The position numbers and the translations under genes were made by a program. The notes beneath the pieces are model-generated. The model did not search any database, had not been told where the DNA came from, and saw only the letters and a program-made list of their open reading frames with translations. Below, piece by piece: positions 9,574-19,435 of a DNA stretch of 64,000 bases. Source of the DNA: Ascoidea rubescens DSM 1968 (lineage: Eukaryota; Ascomycota; Saccharomycetes; Ascoideales; Ascoideaceae); assembly GCF_001661345.1 (NCBI RefSeq), contig NW_017962914.1:832439-896438 (forward strand). The letters run 5' to 3'. Each line of letters opens with the position of its first letter. The stretch's first letter is position 1.

Positions 9574-10942
9574 ATTGTTAATATGGTAGTAGTAATAATA
9601 ACAATGATATTATTATTATAGTTTAATTATAATTGTAATTATAATTACAATTACTAGTAGTAGTAGTGGTGTTAGGAATGATGGAGTATAAAATTTGGAT
9701 ACCTAAAAGTAGAGCAATTAAGTATGGATGTTAGAAAAAGAGTGAGAACAGGCAGTGTAAAAATGAAAACAATGAAAAAAATGAAAATGAAAATGATGTG
9801 GAAAAAATTGAATCAAGAAAAGTGAAATGAAATGAGTATAGTATATAAAATGAGATAAATTGATTGTAAATTATAAAATGCAAGAGAGAGTGAAGAAAAA
9901 CAAAGAAAAACCAAAAAGTAGAAATGGTGACGAAATTAAGATTGGTGATTGGATTTTATATATATATATAAAGGTGCCAATATGACTGGACCACAGTAAA
10001 CGCCTGTAGAAGAGCTGAAGGTGGATGACGAGAGTAAGAACAAGGAGCTATAGAGGTGCTAATTGATCAGTATTACTCCAAAGGATCCAGATATAAAGAT
10101 AAGTGAAGAAGTGTAAAATAGGTAGAGTGATAAAAGAGCATACAGATTTTTTTTCCTTTTATATGATGTATGTAGCAAAATGCACTTTAAAATTTTTGTT
10201 CACTATGTATATATAAACATCCAAATTGTGCACAGCACAGACAAGAAGACAACACAGGACGAGAAAACCCCCTGAAGACCGAGCAGGCAGTTGGAGCTGG
10301 TCAGAAACCAGACCCAGCTGCCCCAGAAACGTCTTTGTCGTCTGCAGCAGAGGCAGCGCAGTTCCACAGCAGCAGAGGCAGCAGAGGCAACAGAGACCTC
10401 AAACAGCCCCCAAAGAGCCCTTTCTCGCCGGTAACAGCCTCTTACTATCAATTCCATGCCTGGGTCCCTCAGCAGCGAGCTGGTTTTCAAGTCCCTCTGC
10501 TGCCTCTGCTGCTTTTGATGCTTTGTCATTATCCCAGCAATCGCAGCTTGGGTCAACTGCTTCCTGGCCAGCAAGGGCAGTCATTCACGCCTGTGTTTGT
10601 CCGCTGTTCCAAAGAGGCTGGTGTTTTTGCTGACACTGTTTCTTCTACTACTACTGCTGCTGCTGCTGCTGCTTCTACTGCTGTTCCTTTTGCCGAAGAA
10701 GCAGCTCCAGTTGGAAACACACGCAACCACTCCTCACGTCCCTCACGCACTTCTCACACGCTCACGCACTTTGCGGTCGCGAAACAGCGCGTTCATCCAC
10801 AGCGGTGGGAAAAAAAACAAAATCGATGACGCAGGTGGCGCATGGGTCCAACGCACCACTACTGCGGGCCCGGTTCTGTTCGAATTGACTACTTTGGCTC
10901 TTTTACAAGTAATAAAAAGGCATTACCACTCTTTACTTTCAT
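9574..10942. other. Long intergenic region with GC-rich island
   Basis: This 1.37-kb gap lies between the 5' end of the giant gene and the 3' end of IKS1, both on the minus strand. Bases 9574-10210 are ordinary AT-rich promoter-like sequence. From about 10220 to 10880 composition switches sharply to GC-rich, with CAG/CTG-type repeats (CAGCAGAGGCAGCAG near 10370, CTGCTGCCTCTGCTG near 10497, (CTG)6 near 10653). A plus-strand frame without an ATG is open from about 10206 past 10500 and passes the typical yeast TATA-like TATATAAA. Several 120-165-codon frames exist, but the CTG-rich ones are unlike real genes here. I could not recognise a product. Confidence 0.5.
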
Positions 10943-12882
10943 TCAAAACAATTTCAATAGGTAAAATGTGCCTATAATGCACATGTCAACTACAAATAGC
11001 ACACCTGTGAGCACGAGAGCATAGCTAGCGGGAAATGGAACAGAGACCCCAAGGAAAAAGTAATTGAATACAATCACATTGAGAAGGTATCGTCTTGAAA
11101 CAGCGCTGTCACTTGAACCTAACATGCTTAGAAACATATCTGTCTTACCCAAGAGATATACAAAACCCTCAGTGTCACTTGTATTGCTTTTCAAAAATAT
11201 TTCTAAGAGCTTCCCACAAAATATCCGGGTGATGCGAAACTCAATGTAAAGCAAAAGCAACTTCCAGAGAATACCTTTAATGGTTTCTTTTGAGTAAACG
11301 TATTTTTCAAATATAAAGAATTGCTCTTTGATAAATGCAGAGTTTTTATACGATTTCAATATTGACTCCGAGAGTCTTCTGGATTGAATTTTCGAGTTTA
11401 ATTCAGAACTATTGTGGAGCGAAAGTCTTCTTTCCTTTGCCGGATTAATATTTTCTTTTTCAACTTCTTTTTCTGAAAACGAAATAACCGAGTTGCCATC
11501 TGAACTATCATGATCACCATTTTTTTTTTCCTTCTTTTTCTCTTCCTCTTTCTCTTTTGCTTTCTCTTTTGCTTTCCCTTTATCTTTTTCGTTGATAATA
11601 TTTGTAAAATTCTTTTGAGGGTTTTCATCGTTTGATGAAATTTCCCTTTCAATTAAATGATCAATCGTTATTAGAATATCCTCAGTTAATGGTCTCTTAT
11701 CTGCATCGTAATTTAGTAACGATTCTAACAAAACATAAATCTCCAATGGCAAATCTCTTCGATAATATTCCCTTTTAAATACATTTGACTGGAAAAAATT
11801 TATTATATTGAATTTTATTATTTCGCTTTTCAATTCACTATACTCTTGGTCTTCTTCGTCATTGAATAAACTAGCGGAATATGGAAGTTTTCCAAAACAT
11901 AAAAAAAATAAAATCATTCCCAATCCAAAGATATCGGTTTTCTTGTTGAATTCGTTCAAGTTTTTATATTTTTTATGACTAAACACATCTAAATTATCTA
12001 TGCTTTTATTAGTATTGCTAGTGGAAATGTAATTACTTGGTAATAACAATTCAGGAGCAACAAATTCTAGTGTACCCGTTGAGCCCGTTGAAGTTCTTTT
12101 ATTGCCTTCAAATTGGCTTTCACCGAAATCTGATATAAAAACAGTAGGTAACGAGTTTAAAAATTGTATGCATTTATTTTTATTATTACTATTGTAATTG
12201 AAATCAAGTTGAGAAAACTTTTTGAAATCATATTTATAAGATAATAAGCAATTGGAAGGTTTTAAATCTCTATGAATGATATGGTTTTTATGCAATTGGT
12301 TTACACCACTTGTTGTGTCTTTGAAGAATTTTAAAATTTCTAGATAATTTAATAATCTTGTTTCAATTTGAGGAAATGAGTTCAAGTTGTCTTTATTTTT
12401 ATTGATTTTTTTCAATTTTCTCTTTTGTCTAATAATGTTTTTGATTTCGTTTGTTGATAGTTTGGGATTGATAAAATCGTTGACTAGTTCTTCCAAATTG
12501 CCTCCGTCGCAATATTCAGTTAAGATGAAAGCACATGGGATCTTTGGACCGAATTGAGACATTGAGTCGATTTCTAACCAAACATGATTATATTTGACTA
12601 GATTTAAATTTGAGTGACTTAGGATGCATAGTAGCTCTACTTCGTTGAGTATTTTTTTTAGGTTTGAGGAATTGCCAATGGGGATCTTTTTCAAAGCAAA
12701 AAAACCTAGAGAGAAGTCGTTTATAAAATGTTCAACTTTATAAACAATGCCATTAGCGCCCTGGCCTAGTAATTTATTAATTTTGAAGAATTTTTCAAAA
12801 TAGTTTTGGGTGAATAAATTTGAAGGCAATTCTTCTGATATTGTTGAGGGATCAACATTTTCAAGATTAATATTGATATTAA

Positions 12883-12919
<37 letters not shown>

Positions 12920-13808
12920 GTTATTATTTGAAATAATTAAATTATTTAAGTTAACATTTGAATTGGATTTTAAATCAGATAAATTTGAATGAATTGAGGA
13001 GAATCTCGATATTTGGTTTGAGTTTGGGTATGAGTTTGGAGTTGAAGTTGAGTTTGGTAAAATTTGGGGAGAAGATAAAGAGGCAGAGGAAAGATTTGGA
13101 TTATTTTGAGACGAAGCAGCTAATAATTTGAAGTAGTTTAGATTGATATATCTCGAGTTTTGATTAAGATTATAATTATTGTAATTATTATAATTGTAAT
13201 TATGATTTAAATTAATAAGACTAGTGTTATTGTTTTGATTGTCATTATTTTGAGTAGTGTTATGATGATGTTCCGTTTGATTATTATCGTTAATATTGAT
13301 GTTATTAATATTAGTATTATTTAAAACTGAACCACAATTCGGACACTTGTAATCTGAATGATCAATTAAAGTCAAAGAATTTTGATCATTTTGATCATTT
13401 TGATCGTTTTGATCATGTTCATGTTTATGTTCATGATCATTGTAGATATTATCGTTTGTTGGGTTAGTGTTCAAATTCAAGGGGGAGGAATCAATTGTTA
13501 ATAATTGGTAACGATTCGAGGAAGAATCATGTAAAACTAAGGCATTTCTTGAGGGATCATGTCTAATAATCGATACAAACTCGAAAAAAATAGAAAATAA
13601 TTAATTAGAAACGAAATAAGCAAAATCAATTAACAAATAATCGATCGATGAATTGACAGAGAATTCAAAGATCGAGATTGAATAGTTGAGAGAGATACAA
13701 GTGTTAGTAGCAATAAAAGCAAAAATTCTGGAGGCAGCCAGGAACAGGTAGAAGAAGAACATACAGAACAACACTGAGCGATTCGTTGTTGTAAAGAACC
13801 AAGGACAT
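10943..13808 (-). CDS. IKS1: Iks1-type protein kinase, split by a 5' intron
   Basis: Exon 1 is 13765-13808, the intron is 13563-13764 and exon 2 is 10943-13562, giving 887 residues. Exon 1 encodes MSLVLYNNESLSVV. The join restores HDPSRNALVLHD, which resembles the Iks1 N-terminus (MSLVPYEEGSIIVKDP). The intron has a GTATGT donor, TACTAAC at 13703-13709 and a TAG acceptor. A CPNCG zinc-ribbon-like motif follows. The kinase domain lies at about 275-650: glycine loop LLGQGANGIVYKV, ALKK lysine, HRDLKPSN catalytic loop (~444) and DFGE (~489). An insert sits between the N-lobe and the catalytic loop. Two hydrophobic segments at the extreme C-terminus suggest a membrane anchor. Asn-rich tracts interrupt the N-terminal third. 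Iks1 is a kinase of unknown cellular role in yeast. Without the intron the frame has no ATG at its start, only TTG. Confidence 0.88.
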
Positions 13809-13973
13809 TTTTCTGGTGTTTGAAGAAGCTCGAGTCTAGAGAAGCAGTGTCTCCACAAAGAAGAGCTCCTCAGAAAGCGGATGTCGGCCCAGGGGTGCGG
13901 AAGCCAGCCGGAAAACGGCAGATCGAACCGGATGGACAGAACTGTGTATTGAGTGCCTCGTGCAGCAAAAGCA

Positions 13974-14416
13974 CTACTCGTTGCTGCTGCTGCCGCCATT
14001 GGACGCGGCCTTTCTGCTGCCTTTGCCGCCGAAACAGCGGTCGATGTGTGACGCAAAGCGGCCGGCAGAGTGTTTGCGCCCGCAGTTGGGGCAGTATACA
14101 AAGTGGCTCGCGTCGGTGGTCTTCTCGTGCCCGAAGATGTCCCGTCCCCTCGTGCTGCTCCACCGGATCCTGGTCTCAAGCCTGCTGCCTGTGCTGCCTG
14201 TGCTGCCAGGCCCCCCGGCTTCCACACGCCCGTACTGCGCCCTGAGCAACTGCTCCTGGAGCACCAACTGCGCCGTCAACTCGTGTGTCACCGTCTGGAG
14301 AAGCTCCTCTAGTATCTCAGCGCTCTACCTGCTGTTAGTAGTCGCTCTTGCTGTGTGTGCTGCTCGCTGTCCACTGTTCTTCATACCAAAGACCCTATCG
14401 TTAGCTGCTGTTCCAT
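13974..14416 (-). CDS. SGF11: SAGA deubiquitinase-module subunit Sgf11, split gene
   Basis: Exon 1 is only 30 bases (14387-14416, MEQQLTIGSL). The intron is 14325-14386 (62 bases; GTATGA donor, TACTAAC, TAG acceptor) and exon 2 is 13974-14324, for 126 residues. The N-terminus MEQQLTIGSLSAEILEELLQ matches the Sgf11 helix that binds Sus1 and Sgf73 (S. cerevisiae MTEETITIDSISNGILNNLL). The C-terminus holds the nucleosome-binding zinc finger YCPNCGRKHSAGRFASHIDRC, with the C-x2-C-x-H-x-C-type ligands of the family. The protein helps Ubp8 remove ubiquitin from histone H2B. The gene is strikingly GC-rich yet uses TTG/CTC for Leu and no CTG. It lies 165 bp upstream of IKS1 on the same strand. Several long frames on the opposite strand are shadows. 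Confidence 0.9.
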
Positions 14417-15437
14417 CTTCTCTCAACACCACAATCCACGCACTCTGCTGGAAATACCAATAGTACTAAAATCAACACTGGTAGTATCTATAGTCAGTGC
14501 AGGAGCGATAGAAGAAACATCGCCAAACAAAAAGCCGTCTTTATATCCTCCCGCCTCGCTGCTAAAAACTGGGTAAATCGCAACTCAAAACGGAAGTCCT
14601 CTGTTTTTGCTTGCTTTGTGTTTTGTTCAAAAAAACAGAATTGAAATAGATCTAATCTCACGCACACAACGTCTCAAATGTAATAAAAAATTACAAATCT
14701 TTCCATTGCCTTGTTCAATTTTAAACAATCATGTACTTTTTCTTATACTGCTCAATTGACGTGTCAGCATTAGCACGTTTTAGCATTCATAACTCACAAA
14801 CTTCTTTTTCATATATCCGTCTATAATAATACACAACCCATATTATTTATCCTCATCATACTATTTTCATACAATCATTGACCAAAGTATTAATAACTGA
14901 GCCTAGATAACGTTCCTCTTTAACGGCACACGCATGCACATGTGTGGAACTCTGTTGTTTCATACAGCAGTATAGACTCAACCAACAACCATTTGTTAAT
15001 CTGCAATAGACATTATCCTACGAATTGTAGTAAAAACGAACTATACAAACTAAATAAAACAAGCAATTGTAGTTGATAATTTGTTGATTAAAACATAACT
15101 GTAGACAAAAATAAAATTAGATTGAATTAGATTAGATTAGATTAGATTAAAACTAAATTAAATTAAATTAAACTAAATTAAATTAAATTAAATTAAATTA
15201 AACTGACTTATTGTAATTACATAGTAATTTAATAGATCAATAAATTAATAAATTAATAAAATAATAAAATAATAAAATAATAAAATAAAATAATAAAATA
15301 ATAAAATAATAAGATTATTGTTAAGGAGAAAAAAATAAATAAAAAATAAAAATAAAAATAAATGAAAATAAAAACAAAAACAAAAACAAAAAATCTCTGA
15401 TGGTAAAAATCACATTTATTCTTTTTAATTGGCCACT
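14417..15437. other. Intergenic: SGF11 promoter and YPT7 3' flank
   Basis: The first ~250 bases are GC-rich and presumably the SGF11 promoter. The remainder becomes AT-rich and, from 15115, is dominated by simple repeats (ATTAG, AAATT and AATAAA-type units) running to the YPT7 stop. These A/T repeats probably include its polyadenylation signals. No gene or structured RNA is visible. Confidence 0.6.
15115..15400. repeat. A/T-rich simple repeats (ATTAG, AAATT, TAAAATAA units)
   Basis: Successive short tandem repeats: ATTAG near 15118-15148, AAATT-type units to about 15200, TAAAATAA-type units from about 15250, then AAATAA and AAAACA runs. All lie immediately downstream of YPT7. Confidence 0.75.
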
Positions 15438-16061
15438 TTAACAAGCACATCCACTTTGTTCTCCATTTATATGAATATTAATAGCATCTGAATAATCCTC
15501 ATTAAATTCTGCATCGTTTTCCAATTCTTGTTGTAATGCATTTCTGGCAACAATATCAAATGCAACCTCAATATTAACATTTTCTTTGGCACTGGTTTCA
15601 AAATATGGAATATTACCCAAGCTTTCACACAAGCTTAACGCTTTCTTGGTTGTAATAGCCCTTTTGTTTTCTTCCAAATCAATTTTGTTTCCCAAAATTA
15701 CAAATGGAAAATTGTCTGGGTTTTTAACATTAGCTTGGATTAAAAATTCATCCTTCCAACTAGATAAATTCTCAAACGATTTAGAATTCGTGACATCGTA
15801 AACCAATACACAACAATCTGCTCCTCTGTAAAATGCAACACCTAGTGATTGAAATCTCTCTTGTCCTGCTGTATCCCACAATTGTATAGTGACATTTTTA
15901 TCTTCAATAAGCATTTCCTTTGTTAGGAAATCGGCTCCTATGGTTGCTTTATATTGATGCGAAAATTTATTGTTAACAAATTGTTGCATAAGCGATGTTT
16001 TTCCAACACCCGAATCCCCTAATATGATAACCTTTAACAAAGTTTTCTTTCTAGATGACAT
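15438..16061 (-). CDS. YPT7: Rab7-type GTPase Ypt7
   Basis: This 207-residue Rab GTPase acts in homotypic vacuole fusion and late-endosome to vacuole transport with the HOPS complex. All G motifs are present: P-loop GDSGVGKTS (~15-23), effector-loop YKATIGADF with the switch-I Thr, WDTAGQERF with the catalytic Gln, NKID and TSAK. The C-terminus ends CAC, a double-geranylgeranylation motif as in yeast Ypt7 (CSC). It starts at MSSRKK, the exact family start. An open extension runs upstream to 16169 but has no family support. Length matches S. cerevisiae (208). It is divergently arranged with ERG27. Confidence 0.97.
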   Translation of the reverse strand: MSSRKKTLLKVIILGDSGVGKTSLMQQFVNNKFSHQYKATIGADFLTKEMLIEDKNVTIQLWDTAGQERFQSLGVAFYRGADCCVLVYDVTNSKSFENLSSWKDEFLIQANVKNPDNFPFVILGNKIDLEENKRAITTKKALSLCESLGNIPYFETSAKENVNIEVAFDIVARNALQQELENDAEFNEDYSDAINIHINGEQSGCAC

Positions 16062-16588
16062 TTTTTTTTTTCTTACTTTCTCAATTAATGGCGATAATAG
16101 CGAAGATGCTGATTTGATAAGGTGTATTAAATAGGTGCGAGCAGCACAACAGCTAGATCTTAGTAACAAATAATATCAAACACGTAAGAGTACACTCTAA
16201 GCAGGATAATCCTGATATCTATCACACTGTGTTTATCGAGGTGTTTGTGAATAAACCAAATGAGGCCTGGATGAGAATTGTTCAATTGATCCTTTTTATG
16301 ATTAATAGTCAGCACTTGATATTTACATTTCTTTATCGCTGCAACCGGAAACGTAAGCACTGACTAATCAGACCATTTTTCTTTTGAGCAATAGCCATAT
16401 TGAGGCACGCATCATATTAGGAAACCTCCGTATACAGCACCTTTTCACATATTCGTGCTGTTGCTACTTTGGGCACACTGATCTTGGATGGAACGACACG
16501 GAACGAACACAAAAACCGATGCAGATAATATATAAACAGAACCAGAGAATGATTCAAATGATAGACGCTTTTGTTGATGACGCTGTTC
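16062..16588. other. Divergent promoter YPT7 / ERG27
   Basis: This 527-bp region separates two divergent genes. A TATA-like ATATATAAAC lies near 16528, about 60 bp before the ERG27 start, and TTTTTTTTTT precedes the YPT7 ATG. No RNA gene or small ORF with family support is visible. Confidence 0.55.
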
Positions 16589-17715
16589 ATGGATAAAATG
16601 ACTGGGAGCAAAAGGATTGTTTCGGTTGTTACTGGTACTAACAGGTTGGTTGACTGTAATTAAATGCCTTTATTTCAAGAACTCATACTAACAAACTGTT
16701 GTTTTTCAGTAATTTGGGTTTGAATATTGCCTACAGGTTTTTAGAATCAGTGCCTCCAGATGTTCGAGTCACTTTAATTGTTACCTCAAGAACTCTTCCA
16801 AGGGTCAATGAGGTTATCAGCAAGATTAAGAACTATCATGATAACCATTTAAAAAGAGCTGGGACTTTAGATTTCGATTATTTATTGGTGGATTTCACCA
16901 ATATGGTATCGGTATTAACTGCAATTTACGAATTGAAACGAAACTATAAAGAAATCAACTATGTTTTCATAAATGCTGCCCAGGGTGTTTATGCCGGAAT
17001 AGATTGGGTAGGTGCAACCTTTGAGGTCCTACGAAATCCTCTAAAGAGCGTCTCAAATCCAACTTATAAGATTCAAAAAGTTGGAGTAAAATCAGCAGAT
17101 GGCTTGGGATTAGTATTTCAAGCTAATGTCTTTGGCCCATATTATTTTTTAAAAAAAATTCAAGATTTGTTGTCAGCGGGAAAAGCAAGAATTATTTGGA
17201 TTTCAAGTTTATTATCCAATTCGAATTACTTATCATTGAATGATATCCAGTTACTAAACAGCAATGTATCATATGAAGGGTCGAAAAGATTAGTTGACTT
17301 GCTACATTTGGCCTCCTACAACGATTTAAACAATGCAAACATAACACAATATTTAGTTCATCCGGGGATCTTTATAAGTTTGTCATTTTTGAAATTTCTA
17401 AATGTCTTTTCATATTATGGAATGATAGCACTATTCTATTTTGGCAGATTATTGGGATCCCCATGGCACAACATTGGTGGATACAAAGGAGCCAACGCAC
17501 CAATCTTTGCAGCAACCAAAGCAGATCCTAAGTTCGATAAGCAAGACGTCAAGTATGGCTCTGCTTGCACGATCAAAGGCTCTGAATTTATCAAAATCTC
17601 TCCAGTTGATAACAGTGATGCCAAACAGATTTATTCGTACTTCAAAGAGCTCGAGCTCGAGTGGGACGAAAAGTTGAAGGATCAAATTGCCGATACCCGT
17701 AAGGAGTATCCGTAA
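16589..17715 (+). CDS. ERG27: 3-keto-sterol reductase Erg27, split gene
   Basis: Exons are 16589-16644 and 16710-17715, encoding 353 residues. This NADPH-dependent short-chain dehydrogenase reduces the 3-keto group during C-4 demethylation in ergosterol synthesis, with Erg25/Erg26/Erg28 on ER and lipid droplets. Joining the exons rebuilds the cofactor loop VVTGTNSNLGLNI, which lies exactly across the splice. Other marks are TSRTLPRVNEV, VFINAAQG, FQANVFGPYYF, and the catalytic Tyr/Lys motif in YEGSKR. The C-terminus WDEKLKDQIADTR is near-identical to yeast Erg27. The branch point TACTAAC (16686-16692) and acceptor TTTTTCAG are canonical, but the donor is GTTGGT rather than GTATGT. Reading through meets a stop, so splicing is required. 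In-frame Met at 16598 could be the start instead of 16589. Confidence 0.93.
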
Positions 17716-17869
17716 ATGGGGTCTGTAGCACCGCTCCCCAAAAGTAAACCCTCTGTAACAAACCCCTTTATTGGAGATAGGGCTCCTGTTGATATATATA
17801 TTCAATAAATGAAATAATAAAATATTTTGGTGATGTTGCAACTAACCAAAGAGTGACATTGTTTCCGAA

Positions 17870-18850
17870 ATGAAAGATTATCTCTATCAGCCCAAGAATT
17901 ACCATTCAGGTATCAAAAGATATGTTAGAAGACCAATTATTCTTCTTTCCACTCTTCTAGTGATTGCTTTCTTCTACTTGTTGACCAAAAATACCCAATC
18001 GGACTTGGATTATCCTTCTCCAATCGATACCTCTACCGCTGTCAATACTGGTTCGACTGTAGATGATCTTGCTGCTGACCAAACTAAACATGAAGCTTCT
18101 ACAGAAAACTTTTTTTATGACCATGAAGACGACAAACTTGAGGAGGAGGAGGATGAGGATGAGGATGGAAATAAGAAGCACAGACAGGTTCCAAATTTAT
18201 TTCCAACCGATGAAAATGTTGAAATAATCTCAGAAATTAAATCTAGCAATGACCAGATTGATTCTACTGAAAAAGATGTCCAAAATCCTCAATCTGACAT
18301 TGTATTGAAACCATTTATGCCTAAAATGGCCAATGAAACTCTACGTCAAGAACTTGGTAGAGCAACTTGGACTTTACTTCATAATATATTAGCCAGATAT
18401 CCCGATAACCCATCATCGCAAGAAAAAGAGACTTTGAATCAATTCTTGCATTTATTTGTTAAAGTGTATCCATGTGGTGATTGCGCTGAACATTTTCAAA
18501 GATTGATTGAAAAATTTCCTCCACAAATTAATAGTAAACAGAGTGCTGCGTTATGGGGTTGCGATGTTCATAATAAAGTCAACAAATTTTTGAAAAAACC
18601 TCAATATGATTGTACAAACATTTTAAATGATTATGATTGTGGTTGTGGAGGTGATGAAGATGATAATCAAAACAATGAATTTGATTTTTCAACTTCTTAT
18701 TCAAAATCAGGTTCGAAATCAAATGACAATTTAAATAACAAAGATATCAAAGATAATTATTATAACAAAGATAATGATGCTGAAATGGAAGATCATATCA
18801 AAAACATAAAAATCGATGAAGTAGAAAGAAAACAAAAAGGTGGTAAATAA
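17870..18850 (+). CDS. ERV2: ER FAD-linked sulfhydryl oxidase Erv2
   Basis: This 326-residue protein oxidises thiols to disulfides in the ER lumen and passes electrons to oxygen through FAD. An N-terminal signal-anchor (about residues 20-42) is followed by an acidic linker with EEEEDEDED. The ERV/ALR domain covers about 156-262: RATWTLLHN, the active-site CGDC (202-205) in YPCGDCAEHF, and the FAD-binding CDVHNKVN. The shuttle disulfide DYDCGCG near 258-262 is diagnostic for Erv2 rather than mitochondrial Erv1. S. cerevisiae Erv2 is 196 residues. The extra length is the acidic linker and a ~65-residue Asn/Lys-rich tail after CGCG, both low complexity. It follows ERG27 on the same strand with a 154-bp gap. 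Confidence 0.94.
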   Translation: MKDYLYQPKNYHSGIKRYVRRPIILLSTLLVIAFFYLLTKNTQSDLDYPSPIDTSTAVNTGSTVDDLAADQTKHEASTENFFYDHEDDKLEEEEDEDEDGNKKHRQVPNLFPTDENVEIISEIKSSNDQIDSTEKDVQNPQSDIVLKPFMPKMANETLRQELGRATWTLLHNILARYPDNPSSQEKETLNQFLHLFVKVYPCGDCAEHFQRLIEKFPPQINSKQSAALWGCDVHNKVNKFLKKPQYDCTNILNDYDCGCGGDEDDNQNNEFDFSTSYSKSGSKSNDNLNNKDIKDNYYNKDNDAEMEDHIKNIKIDEVERKQKGGK

Positions 18851-19435
18851 AACCATTTATTGCTGTTTTAATATTTATATATTCCATCATTTTTCCATTT
18901 CATACTCAATAATTTCAAAAAAAAAAAAAAAAATAAAAATAAAAACAGAAAATTAAAAATTAACAATTATGCATATATTTTTTATTTTATTTTCATACTA
19001 TTTTTATTCTTTCAATTTTTTATTTCCTTTAATTATTTATTTCCTTTAATTTTTTTTCTCAATTCTTTTAACTTTTAATTTGGGTTGTAATCTACTAGGC
19101 GATATTTTTATATTACTTTTTCACTATCTATATTTCAGTAAATGATTATTTATTCTTTTATTTTTTTAAAACAAATAGAAATTAGAGCTATGTATGTAGA
19201 CTAATGACTTTTTAGTAAAATTTTAATGAAATAAAAAAGAAATAAAAATAAAATATAGTATCATAAATTTTGAAAAAAAACAGATTTTAAAACAGGTGGT
19301 TAATTCAATTCAATTCATACTCATTTTGAAATTAAAAAAACAAACAAACGTAAAAGATGATATATCTACATACAATCATAGCATGAAAACTGAAATCAGT
19401 AAAAACAAACAAGCAATATCAACAAAGTGATAAAC
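18851..19435. other. Convergent intergenic ERV2 / TIF5
   Basis: AT-rich space between two convergent 3' ends, with long A and T runs (A tract near 18918) and AATAAA-like motifs expected of yeast terminators. No gene is seen. Confidence 0.6.

Noticed and set aside
10335-10829. 164-codon plus-strand frame in the GC-rich island
   Set aside because: It lacks an ATG, is rich in CTG codons that real genes here avoid, and has no family match. The island itself is reported as a finding.
13820-14463. Plus-strand frames of 141 and 167 codons
   Set aside because: They lie antisense to the recognised SGF11 and are a by-product of its GC-rich codons.
15115-15150. Telomere-like repeat (ATTAG)n
   Set aside because: A short pentamer array with no G-rich strand, inside gene-dense sequence; a simple microsatellite.
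16062-16169. N-terminal extension of YPT7
   Set aside because: Open frame only; the MSSRKK start at 16061 matches the Ypt7 family exactly.
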